From: an uncultured Paraburkholderia sp.
GTDB taxonomy: Bacteria > Pseudomonadota > Gammaproteobacteria > Burkholderiales > Burkholderiaceae
Assembly: GCA_937917025.1 (NCBI GenBank)
Contig: CALFSF010000083.1
Coordinates: forward strand, 1 to 12,552
Direction of reading: 5' to 3'
DNA: 12,552 nucleotides
Shown: one piece after another, positions 5,542 to 12,552 of the stretch
Numbering within the stretch: the first letter of the stretch is position 1
How the letters are laid out: each line of letters starts with the position of its first letter
Notes under the pieces: model-generated
The model's database searches: none
The model's input: the letters and a program-made list of their open reading frames with translations, nothing else
Told to the model about the DNA's origin: nothing
Program-made: the position numbers and the translations under genes

Positions 5542-6873
5542 ATGACGCAACGACGACGCCTGCTTCAGGCCGCCGCCGCATTGGGCGCCGCAGCGATGCT
5601 GCCGGGCATGGCCCGCGCGCAGTCCGGCGCGAAAAAATACTCAGGCGTGACGCTTAACGTATCGGTATTCAGCACCGCGTATGCGAAGCTCCTTCAGCAA
5701 TGGCTGCCCGAATTCGAGGCATCCAGCGGTGCAAAGGTGAACTTCGACGCACCGTCGTTTCCTGTCTATAACCAGCGCGCCGATCTTGAGCTCTCCACCC
5801 GGGGCTCCGCGTATGACGTGCTGAACGTGACGTTCATCTATAGCAGCCGCTGGATCAACTCGGGCTGGCTAACACCGCTCGACGACTTCATCAGGAATCC
5901 GGCGCTGACGTCGGCGGACTGGGACGTCAAGGATTTCCTGCCGGGCGCGCTGGCGCCGGAGACCGGTAAGGACGGCAAGCTGTACGGGATACCCTGGGAT
6001 GCGGAGGCGTTGCTGTCCGGTTCGTCGCGCTTCGATCTCGTCAGCGCCGCGGGTTTTGCGTATCCCGACACGACCGACGATCTCGTCAAGGTGCTAAGGG
6101 CCGTCAATAAAAAGGAACGCGTCGCCGGTTACGTCGCCGACAGTCACTATGGCTGGACATTCGTGCCGTATCTGCAGGCGTTTGGCGGCAATGTCTTCCG
6201 CGCACCGCCCGACGATCTTTTCCCCACGCTCGATACGCCCGAGGCGATTGCCGCTGCTGAGTACTACGCGAACCTGATCCGGGAGTTCGGACCCGATGGG
6301 GGCGTGACCTACACGGCCGATCAGGTTACGCAGGCGCTGAAGCTCGGGCGGACGAATTTCACCGACGCCGGTCAGATCTATCTCGCGCAACTCGGCGACC
6401 CGGCAGCGAGCAAGACCGTGAAGACCGCGAATTTCGGGCTCGTGCCGAAGGGACCGGCGGGACGTTTTCCCGGCGTCGCGGTGCACGGTCTGGGCATTCC
6501 CGCCGGCTCGAAGAACAAGGAAGCGGCGTGGGCGTTCATTCAATGGGCGCTTTCGAAACAGGTCACGCGCCGGGCCGTCGCGGCAGGTTATGGCGCGCCC
6601 GCGCGGCGTTCGGATATCGACTCGAAGGAATTCCGCGCGAGACAGATGATCAACGGTCACGATCTGGCAGAGCTGTCGCTTCAATCGATCGACATCGCGG
6701 CCAGATCAGGTCATATGAAGTACCGCACCGTCGCGGTCTATCCGCAGGTCGATCAGCAGCTCAACACCGCGATCGCGCGTATTGCAACGAAGCAGCTTTC
6801 GGCACGACAGGCGATGCAGCAGGCGCAGGCGGCATCGATCGTGGAAGTGAAGCGGGCCGGCATCAAAATCTGA
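5542..6873 (+). CDS. ABC transporter substrate-binding protein, family 1 (CUT1 carbohydrate type)
   Basis: A 443-residue periplasmic binding protein that captures the substrate and delivers it to the two permeases that follow. The N-terminus has an RRR-LLQ twin-arginine-like motif (residues 4-9), an Ala/Leu-rich core and a likely cleavage after ARA (residue 26), so export by Tat or Sec is possible. The body has family-1 features: a VFSTAYAKLLQQWLPEFE start, YDVLNVTFIYSSRWINSGWLTPLDDF, a YGIPWDAEALL segment near residue 150, and the late LGIPAGSKNKEAAWAFIQWALS (about 318-339) typical of sugar and polyol binding proteins. Length is normal. It begins 38 nt after the dioxygenase and ends 10 nt before the first permease. 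The ribosome site is weak (GGGG about 12 nt upstream). Ligand unknown; the dioxygenase neighbour suggests an organosulfur compound, which is inference. Confidence 0.88.
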   Translation: MTQRRRLLQAAAALGAAAMLPGMARAQSGAKKYSGVTLNVSVFSTAYAKLLQQWLPEFEASSGAKVNFDAPSFPVYNQRADLELSTRGSAYDVLNVTFIYSSRWINSGWLTPLDDFIRNPALTSADWDVKDFLPGALAPETGKDGKLYGIPWDAEALLSGSSRFDLVSAAGFAYPDTTDDLVKVLRAVNKKERVAGYVADSHYGWTFVPYLQAFGGNVFRAPPDDLFPTLDTPEAIAAAEYYANLIREFGPDGGVTYTADQVTQALKLGRTNFTDAGQIYLAQLGDPAASKTVKTANFGLVPKGPAGRFPGVAVHGLGIPAGSKNKEAAWAFIQWALSKQVTRRAVAAGYGAPARRSDIDSKEFRARQMINGHDLAELSLQSIDIAARSGHMKYRTVAVYPQVDQQLNTAIARIATKQLSARQAMQQAQAASIVEVKRAGIKI

Positions 6874-6883
6874 CGTCCACGAC

Positions 6884-7795
6884 ATGTCGATCTCATCACT
6901 TCCCTCGTTGACGTGGGCGTCGCAACAGAAGCGCGCATTCCTGCTCGGACTGACTCCGTCGCTGATCGCGCTGGCTGTCGTGACGCTGGTGCCGACGGTG
7001 GTGCTCATCGTCGTCAGCCTGACGCCACTTAGCCTCACGAACCCGGCCGCCAGTTTTCGTTTCGACGATCCGCTCGTCAACTACCGACAACTGCTGCACG
7101 ACACGCGCTTTCTGGACTCGGTACGCACGCAGATCAAGTTGTCGCTCGTCAGCGTGACGTCGCAACTGGCGATCGGCCTCGGGCTTGCGCTCCTGCTCAA
7201 CGGAAAATCGGCGTTGCTCAAAGGCGTGCGCACGCTGTTCCTGATTCCGATGGTGTTGCCACCGATCGTCGCCGCGTTGATCTGGAAGATCATGTACTCG
7301 CCCGATATCAGTCCGCTTCATCGTGCGCTGGAATCGGCGGGTTATCCCGTGAGTTCGCTGATCGCGAATCCGTCGACTGCGTTATGGGCGATCGCGGCCG
7401 CCGATACATGGCAATGGTTTCCGTTCACCATGCTGATGGTGCTCGCGGCGTTGCAGACCATCCCCGACGATCCGCTCGAAGCCGCGAGTCTCGACGGTGC
7501 TGGCCGCTGGCAATTGTTTCGCTACATCATGCTGCCGTATCTTCGCCCGGTTCTGGTCGTCTGCGGACTGTTCCGGCTGATCGACAGTTTCAAGGCGTTT
7601 CCGCTGATCTATGTGTTGACCGACGGCGGCCCTGGCACCGTCACCGAAGTCACGAACTACTACAGCTTCATCGAGGCGTTCAACTTCTCGTACTGGGGTT
7701 ACGCGAGCGCGATAGCGACTGTCATCCTCGTCGGCGTGTTCCTGCTGAGCTGGCTGGTCGGCAAACTCGGATGGAATAGTCATGACGCAAGCTAA
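6884..7795 (+). CDS. ABC transporter permease, MalF/UgpA type
   Basis: A 303-residue inner-membrane subunit with about six helices. It begins with a cytoplasmic stretch (1-17), a first helix at about 23-45 and a periplasmic loop up to about 80. The cytoplasmic EAA loop that docks on the ATPase is visible as EAASLDGAGRWQLFRYIMLP (199-218), with the expected Glu-Ala-Ala, Gly and Leu-Pro. FLIPMVLPPIVAALIWKIMY and LTDGGPGTVTE are typical of the MalF/UgpA side of CUT1 importers. It forms a heterodimer with the next permease, whose start lies inside its last codons (14-nt overlap), so expression should be coupled. Confidence 0.9.
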   Translation: MSISSLPSLTWASQQKRAFLLGLTPSLIALAVVTLVPTVVLIVVSLTPLSLTNPAASFRFDDPLVNYRQLLHDTRFLDSVRTQIKLSLVSVTSQLAIGLGLALLLNGKSALLKGVRTLFLIPMVLPPIVAALIWKIMYSPDISPLHRALESAGYPVSSLIANPSTALWAIAAADTWQWFPFTMLMVLAALQTIPDDPLEAASLDGAGRWQLFRYIMLPYLRPVLVVCGLFRLIDSFKAFPLIYVLTDGGPGTVTEVTNYYSFIEAFNFSYWGYASAIATVILVGVFLLSWLVGKLGWNSHDAS

Positions 7796-8711
7796 TACCT
7801 CTACTGGTCGCGACCTGCCGGGCCCGATCGGGCCGGTCAAAGGGCAATACGCGGCGGCGGCCGGACATCAACGACGCGTAGTCAGGCGTGCGTCCCGGCT
7901 GAACGCGTTGCTGCGGCGCAATGCGCGCACGTGGGTTGTCGTCGCGCTGCTGCTGATGCTGCTGTTCCCGTTTTTCTGGCTGGTGCAACTGGCATTTCGT
8001 CCCGCTGACGCGGTGTTTGACGAGGGTCTGCTGTTCACGCCGACGCTCGATGCGTTTGCCGGCCTTTTTCATAGCAGTTTCGCCGGATCGTTCGTGAACA
8101 GCCTCATGGTCAGCACGCTGTCGACAGCGCTTTCGCTGCTGATCGGCGTGCCGGCTGCCTACGCGCTGACGCGCTGGAAATTTCGCGGACGCAGGCAGGT
8201 CGCGCTATGGATTCTGACCTCGCGCATGGCGCCGCCGATCGCGTTCACGATTCCGTTCTATCTCGCCTATCGATGGCTCGGACTTCAGGACACGATTACC
8301 GGGCTCGTCATCGTCTACCTCACGTTCAATCTGTCGATCGTGATCTGGCTGATGCAAACCTTCTTCGACGCAGTGCCGCGCGCACTGGAAGAAGCCGCCC
8401 ATATCGACGGCTGCGGCGTCTGGCAGGCCTTCTGGCGGGTCACGCTGCCACTGGCGGCGCCAGGGCTCGCGGCCACCGCGGTGCTGTGCTTCATCTTTTC
8501 GTGGAACGACTTTTTCTACGCGCTGATTCTCACGCGAACCCATGCGATTACCGCGCCAGTGTCGATCGTGAATTTTCTGCAGTATGAAGGCTGGGAGTGG
8601 ACCAAGGTGGCCGCCGCCGGCACGCTGGTGATGTTGCCGGTCGTCGTGTTCACGGTGCTGGTTCGCACGTATCTCGTTCGCGGCCTGACCGCGGGCGGCC
8701 TTAAGGACTAA
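7782..8711 (+). CDS. ABC transporter permease, MalG/UgpE type
   Basis: A 309-residue inner-membrane subunit, the partner of the preceding permease. The first ~50 residues are a basic cytoplasmic extension (many Arg from 31 to 49), longer than in most MalG-like proteins. A first helix at 51-68 and PFFWLVQLAFRP follow, as usual for the family. The EAA loop is EEAAHIDGCGVWQAFWRVTLP (203-223). The ATG at 7782 is placed inside the end of the preceding gene and has GGA upstream. A later start would remove the Arg-rich extension; no later candidate with a good ribosome site stood out. The gene ends 8 nt before the ATPase. Confidence 0.9.
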   Translation: MTQANTSTGRDLPGPIGPVKGQYAAAAGHQRRVVRRASRLNALLRRNARTWVVVALLLMLLFPFFWLVQLAFRPADAVFDEGLLFTPTLDAFAGLFHSSFAGSFVNSLMVSTLSTALSLLIGVPAAYALTRWKFRGRRQVALWILTSRMAPPIAFTIPFYLAYRWLGLQDTITGLVIVYLTFNLSIVIWLMQTFFDAVPRALEEAAHIDGCGVWQAFWRVTLPLAAPGLAATAVLCFIFSWNDFFYALILTRTHAITAPVSIVNFLQYEGWEWTKVAAAGTLVMLPVVVFTVLVRTYLVRGLTAGGLKD

Positions 8712-8719
8712 ACGCTTTT

Positions 8720-9790
<1,071 letters not shown>

Positions 9791-9885
9791 GTCAGGGGGC
9801 GCGCGCGTCGCATGGCGGGCGTTCGGTCAATCGGCCCAAGCGGACAACGTACTCATCAGAAGCTGGCTTATCGGTGGACATCCCC

Positions 9886-9911
9886 AAAACAAAAAGCCCG
9901 CAAAAGCGGGC
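9886..9911 (-). terminator. Intrinsic terminator of the first tRNA-Leu gene, possibly shared with the ABC operon
   Basis: The stem GCCCGC / GCGGGC (9896-9901 and 9906-9911) has a 4-nt loop. On the minus strand it is followed by TTTTTGTTTT, a classical intrinsic terminator. On the plus strand the stem is followed only by ATTTT, so termination of the ABC operon there would be weaker. Confidence 0.8.
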
Positions 9912-9956
9912 ATTTTCGTGAACATCAGTCCGGGAACCGGTCTGGAGCTATCTTCG

Positions 9957-10041
9957 TGGTGCCCAGGAGAGGACTCGAACCTCCACACCTTGCGGCGCAT
10001 GGACCTGAACCATGTGCGTCTACCAATTCCGCCACCTGGGC
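9957..10041 (-). tRNA. tRNA-Leu (anticodon CAG)
   Basis: An 85-nt class II tRNA with encoded CCA (9957-9959). The 7-bp acceptor stem is GCCCAGG/CCTGGGC with discriminator A. The D-arm contains the leucine-type GGCGGAATTGGTAGACGC. The anticodon loop TTCAGGT sits on stem CATGG/CCATG, so the anticodon is CAG (10005-10007 on the plus strand). A long variable arm (CGCC-GCAA-GGTG) and a T-arm with TTCGAGT follow. The body is identical to the second copy at 10232-10316. It has its own promoter and terminator. Confidence 0.96.
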
Positions 10042-10062
10042 ACGTTTTCAAGCTAGCCCGCT

Positions 10063-10090
10063 ATTCTAGCGGGTTGAAACATTGTGTCAA
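10063..10090 (-). promoter_or_regulatory. Promoter of the first tRNA-Leu gene
   Basis: On the minus strand TTGACA (10090-10085) and TAGAAT (10068-10063) are 16 bp apart. A dyad CCCGCTA / TAGCGGG (10058-10074) overlaps the -10, which is unusual and could be a binding site or a small RNA hairpin at the transcript start. Confidence 0.75.
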
Positions 10091-10152
10091 TCAGAACAGC
10101 ATAACTTCGACTTCAACCTGCTTTTCCACCTTTGCCGTCACGCAGATTCAAA

Positions 10153-10167
10153 CTGTGTCGAACACAG
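10153..10167. repeat. Small inverted repeat between the tRNA genes
   Basis: A perfect 6-bp dyad CTGTGT / ACACAG with a 3-nt loop. It lies about 60 nt upstream of the first tRNA promoter and has no U-tract. Role unknown. Confidence 0.3.
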
Positions 10168-10190
10168 CGTGAAGCAGAGCGAAAGCGTTT

Positions 10191-10226
10191 CACAAAAAGA
10201 AAACCACCCGAAGGTGGTTTTCTTTT
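10191..10226 (-). terminator. Intrinsic terminator of the second tRNA-Leu gene (UUCG tetraloop)
   Basis: A perfect 14-bp stem (10195-10208 with 10213-10226). On the minus-strand transcript the loop is C(UUCG)G, the very stable tetraloop, and the stem ends in a run of U. It would stop transcription before the first tRNA gene, so the two tRNAs are separate transcripts. Confidence 0.88.
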
Positions 10227-10231
10227 GAATC

Positions 10232-10316
10232 TGGTGCCCAGGAGAGGACTCGAACCTCCACACCTTGCGGCGCATGGACCTGAACCATGTGCGTCTACCA
10301 ATTCCGCCACCTGGGC
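10232..10316 (-). tRNA. tRNA-Leu (anticodon CAG), second copy
   Basis: An 85-nt gene identical in body to the copy at 9957-10041, exactly 275 bp away, with encoded CCA (10232-10234) and anticodon CAG (10280-10282 on the plus strand). Flanking sequences differ, so only the tRNA itself is conserved. It decodes CTG, the main Leu codon in this GC-rich genome, so a second copy fits demand. Confidence 0.96.
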
Positions 10317-10341
10317 AGGTGGGTGTACAGCAAAGAATGTA

Positions 10342-10369
10342 ATTATAGCGGGCCGGATAATCGTGTCAA
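10342..10369 (-). promoter_or_regulatory. Promoter of the second tRNA-Leu gene
   Basis: On the minus strand a consensus TTGACA (10369-10364) and a consensus TATAAT (10347-10342) are 16 bp apart. Transcription would start near 10335, about 20 nt before the mature tRNA. This is the strongest promoter in the window by sequence. Confidence 0.88.
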
Positions 10370-10449
10370 GCATTTTGCGACAGTCCGGCGCGAACGCGGA
10401 AGCGCCTTGCCGCATCGGGCGGCGCGCGCCGCGTGGCGTGCGGGACGGG

Positions 10450-10458
10450 TGTTAGAAT
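10450..10458 (+). promoter_or_regulatory. Candidate extended -10 promoter for rnr
   Basis: TGT followed by TAGAAT (10453-10458) forms an extended -10. No -35 is recognisable, which is common for extended -10 promoters. It would give a leader of about 120 nt, in which I see no gene and no clear riboswitch. It lies back to back with the tRNA promoter. Confidence 0.5.
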
Positions 10459-10587
10459 GCCTCGCAGAAGTTCGTTGGCACGGGGCGCGCCCGTCGGGCA
10501 CGCTGCACGAACCGCGTCAATGCAGTGGCAACGCAGTAACTCGCATTGAATTGCAGGCGCAGTATAGAAGAAGCGCATCATCGACCG

Positions 10588-12552
10588 ATGTCCACGCAAC
10601 GAGAAAAAATCATCGATAAGCCCTTGAGCAAATATCCCTATCCGATTCCGAGCCGTGAAGAAATTCTCGGCGTGCTGCGCACGGGCGAAACGCCGCTCGC
10701 CGCGAATGACATCGCTGAGGCACTGTCGATCAAGCGCCAGGAGCGCGAAGGTTTTTTCAAACGCCTCGCGGCGATGGAGCGCGACGGCCAGATCCGTCTC
10801 GACCAGCGCGGCCACTATCAGCTGACGCACCCGTCGAATTTCGTCGCCGGCCGCGTGCAGGGCCATCGCGACGGCTACGGCTTCCTGATTCGCGATGACG
10901 GTCAGGACGACCTGTTCCTGCCGACGGGCGAGATGCAGAAGGTCATGCATAACGACCGCGTGCTTGCGCGTATCGTCGGTTACGACCGGCGCGGCCGGCC
11001 CGAAGGTCATATCGTCGAGGTCACGGATCGCGCGAACCGCCGCGTGATCGGGCGGCTTTTGAACGAGAACGGCGCGCTCATCGTGGCGCCCGAAGACAAG
11101 CGCATCGGCCACGACATCCTGATCACGCAGAACACGAAGAAAGCGCGCGTTGGCCAGGTTGTGGTGGTCGAATTGACGGATTTTCCGAGCCGTCATTCTC
11201 AGCCGCTGGGGCGCGTGGTCGAGGTGCTCGGCGATATCGACGATCCGGGCATGGAAATCGAAATCGCCGTGCGCAAGTACGGCGTGCCGCACGAATTCAG
11301 CCCGGCCGCGCTCGACGACGCCGCGAAGCTGCCCGACGAAGTGCGCCCGGCGGACATCCGCCATCGCATCGATCTGCGCGACGTGCCGCTCGTCACGATC
11401 GACGGCGAAGATGCGCGCGACTTCGACGATGCCGTGTATTGCGAGCCCATTACCGTCGGCCGTGGCGAGGGCTTCCGCCTGATCGTCGCGATCGCCGACG
11501 TGTCGCATTACGTGCATCCGGATAGCGGTCTCGACGTCGATGCGATCGAGCGCAGCACGTCGGTGTATTTTCCGCGCCGCGTGATTCCGATGCTGCCGGA
11601 AAAGCTCTCGAACGGGCTGTGCTCGCTGAATCCGCACGTCGACCGTTGCGTGCTGGTGTGCGACATGGTCATCACCGCGCGCGGCGAGATCAAGGCGTAC
11701 CAGTTCTATCCGGGCGTGATGCATTCCGCCGCGCGACTGACGTACACCGAGGTCGCCGCGGTGCTGACCAACACGAAAGGCCCCGAGGCGGCGCGCCGTG
11801 CCGCGTTGCTGCCGCAGCTGCAGAACCTGCATGGCGTCTACAAGTCGCTCTTCACCGCGCGCCAGAAGCGCGGCGCGATCGACTTCGACACGACCGAGAC
11901 GTACATCGTCTGCAACGCGCAGGGCAAGATCGAGCAGATCGTGCCGCGCACCCGCAACGATGCGCACAAGCTGATCGAGGAATGCATGCTGGCCGCGAAC
12001 GTCTGCGCGGCCGACTTCATGAAGCGCAACAAGCACGCCGGCCTGTATCGCGTGCACGCCGGGCCGACGGCTGAAAAGCTCGAGAACCTGCGCACGTTCC
12101 TGCGCGGCATGGGTCTTTCGCTCGGCGGCGGCGAGACGCCGCACGCGAGCGATTACGCCGCATTGATGGCGCAGATCCGCGACCGGCCCGATGCACAGAT
12201 GTTGCAGACGATGCTGCTGCGCTCGATGCAGCAGGCCGTCTACAGCCCGGACAATATCGGCCACTTCGGGCTGGCGTACGAAGCGTACGCGCACTTTACG
12301 AGCCCGATTCGCCGCTATCCTGACTTGCTGACGCATCGCGCGATCTACGCGATCCTGCAGGGCCGCAAGTATCAGCCGGGCACGCCGCACGGCGTCACGC
12401 TGAACACGGCGCTCTCGCCGCGCGCGCGCGCGATGCAGCAGAACGACGACGAAAAGCGCAGCCGTAACCGCTCGAACACCGCGATCTGGGAGGAACTGGG
12501 TCTGCACTGCTCGTCGAACGAGCGTCGGGCAGATGAAGCGTCGCGCGATGTC
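10588..12552 (+). CDS. rnr: Ribonuclease R (partial, C-terminus off the right edge)
   Basis: From the ATG at 10588 the frame is open for 655 codons to the edge; E. coli RNase R has 813 residues. The enzyme is a processive 3'-5' exoribonuclease that degrades structured RNA, including rRNA and tRNA, in the cytoplasm. Visible parts are an N-terminal helix-turn-helix (about 20-75), cold-shock-type RNA-binding domains (about 83-240, including GRVQGHRDGYGFL) and the RNB catalytic domain from about 260. The catalytic acidic cluster is DGEDARDFDD, with Asp272, 278, 280 and 281 falling at the same numbers I recall for E. coli. Later RNB blocks SVYFPRRVIPMLPEKLSNGLCSL and AYAHFTSPIRRYPDLLTHR are intact. 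The end of the RNB domain, the S1 domain and the basic tail are outside the window. The ribosome site is weak (AGAAGAAG, 14 nt upstream). Confidence 0.97.
   Translation, partial: MSTQREKIIDKPLSKYPYPIPSREEILGVLRTGETPLAANDIAEALSIKRQEREGFFKRLAAMERDGQIRLDQRGHYQLTHPSNFVAGRVQGHRDGYGFLIRDDGQDDLFLPTGEMQKVMHNDRVLARIVGYDRRGRPEGHIVEVTDRANRRVIGRLLNENGALIVAPEDKRIGHDILITQNTKKARVGQVVVVELTDFPSRHSQPLGRVVEVLGDIDDPGMEIEIAVRKYGVPHEFSPAALDDAAKLPDEVRPADIRHRIDLRDVPLVTIDGEDARDFDDAVYCEPITVGRGEGFRLIVAIADVSHYVHPDSGLDVDAIERSTSVYFPRRVIPMLPEKLSNGLCSLNPHVDRCVLVCDMVITARGEIKAYQFYPGVMHSAARLTYTEVAAVLTNTKGPEAARRAALLPQLQNLHGVYKSLFTARQKRGAIDFDTTETYIVCNAQGKIEQIVPRTRNDAHKLIEECMLAANVCAADFMKRNKHAGLYRVHAGPTAEKLENLRTFLRGMGLSLGGGETPHASDYAALMAQIRDRPDAQMLQTMLLRSMQQAVYSPDNIGHFGLAYEAYAHFTSPIRRYPDLLTHRAIYAILQGRKYQPGTPHGVTLNTALSPRARAMQQNDDEKRSRNRSNTAIWEELGLHCSSNERRADEASRDV

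Noticed and set aside
9957..10316. tRNA genes as the attachment site of an integrated element
   Set aside because: The window shows no integrase, no partial tRNA 3' end repeat and no shift in composition. The two copies are complete genes with promoters.
10366..12507. 713-codon open frame on the minus strand
   Set aside because: It lies antisense to rnr, whose protein is unmistakable with all catalytic residues. The minus-strand product is rich in Arg, His, Ala and Val with no domain. It is a by-product of GC-rich codon bias.

Overview
The window looks like a chromosomal segment from a high-GC betaproteobacterium of the Burkholderiales, most like Paraburkholderia, Caballeronia or Burkholderia. 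The grounds are the GC-rich codon use, a beta-barrel porin C-terminus of the burkholderial kind, and RNase R next to tRNA-Leu genes. The taxonomic call is from recall of families, not a search.

Layout. (1) 1-965, minus strand: the first ~321 codons of a polytopic GT-C-type membrane glycosyltransferase-like protein that runs off the left edge. (2) 966-1359: a divergent intergenic region with three adjacent inverted repeats on the GT-C side and a perfect 23-bp palindrome embedded in a good sigma70 promoter on the other side. (3) 1360-3759, plus strand: a compact operon of a MarR-type regulator, an M20D amidohydrolase (hippurate / N-acyl-amino-acid hydrolase type) and a TRIC/UPF0126 membrane protein whose start overlaps the hydrolase stop by 4 nt. 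The regulator probably controls the operon through the palindrome. (4) 3760-4507: a degenerate zone with the C-terminal ~135 residues of a porin and, before it and after it, two copies of a short sequence that encodes the peptide GIDIPI(A/D)WF. (5) 4508-9790, plus strand: a five-gene operon of an AtsK/TauD-type Fe(II)/2-oxoglutarate dioxygenase and a complete CUT1 (carbohydrate-type) ABC importer, made of a binding protein, two permeases and a MalK/UgpC-type ATPase. (6) 9791-10587: two identical tRNA-Leu(CAG) genes on the minus strand, each with its own promoter and intrinsic terminator. (7) 10588 to the right edge: rnr (RNase R), 655 codons visible and open at the edge.

How the genes may work together. 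The MarR operon probably senses an aromatic or acyl ligand, hydrolyses an N-acyl amino acid and moves a small product across the membrane. The dioxygenase plus carbohydrate-type importer suggests uptake and oxygenolytic release of sulfur (sulfate or sulfite) from an organosulfur compound that is sugar- or polyol-like, because the importer is not of the usual taurine/sulfonate class. Two real genes are easily missed because they run off the ends of the window: the GT-C protein and rnr. Large reading frames antisense to rnr are shadows.

The least explained signal is the duplicated GIDIPIxWF leader around the broken porin. Its two copies differ mainly at synonymous codon positions and lie almost the same distance from the next start codon.
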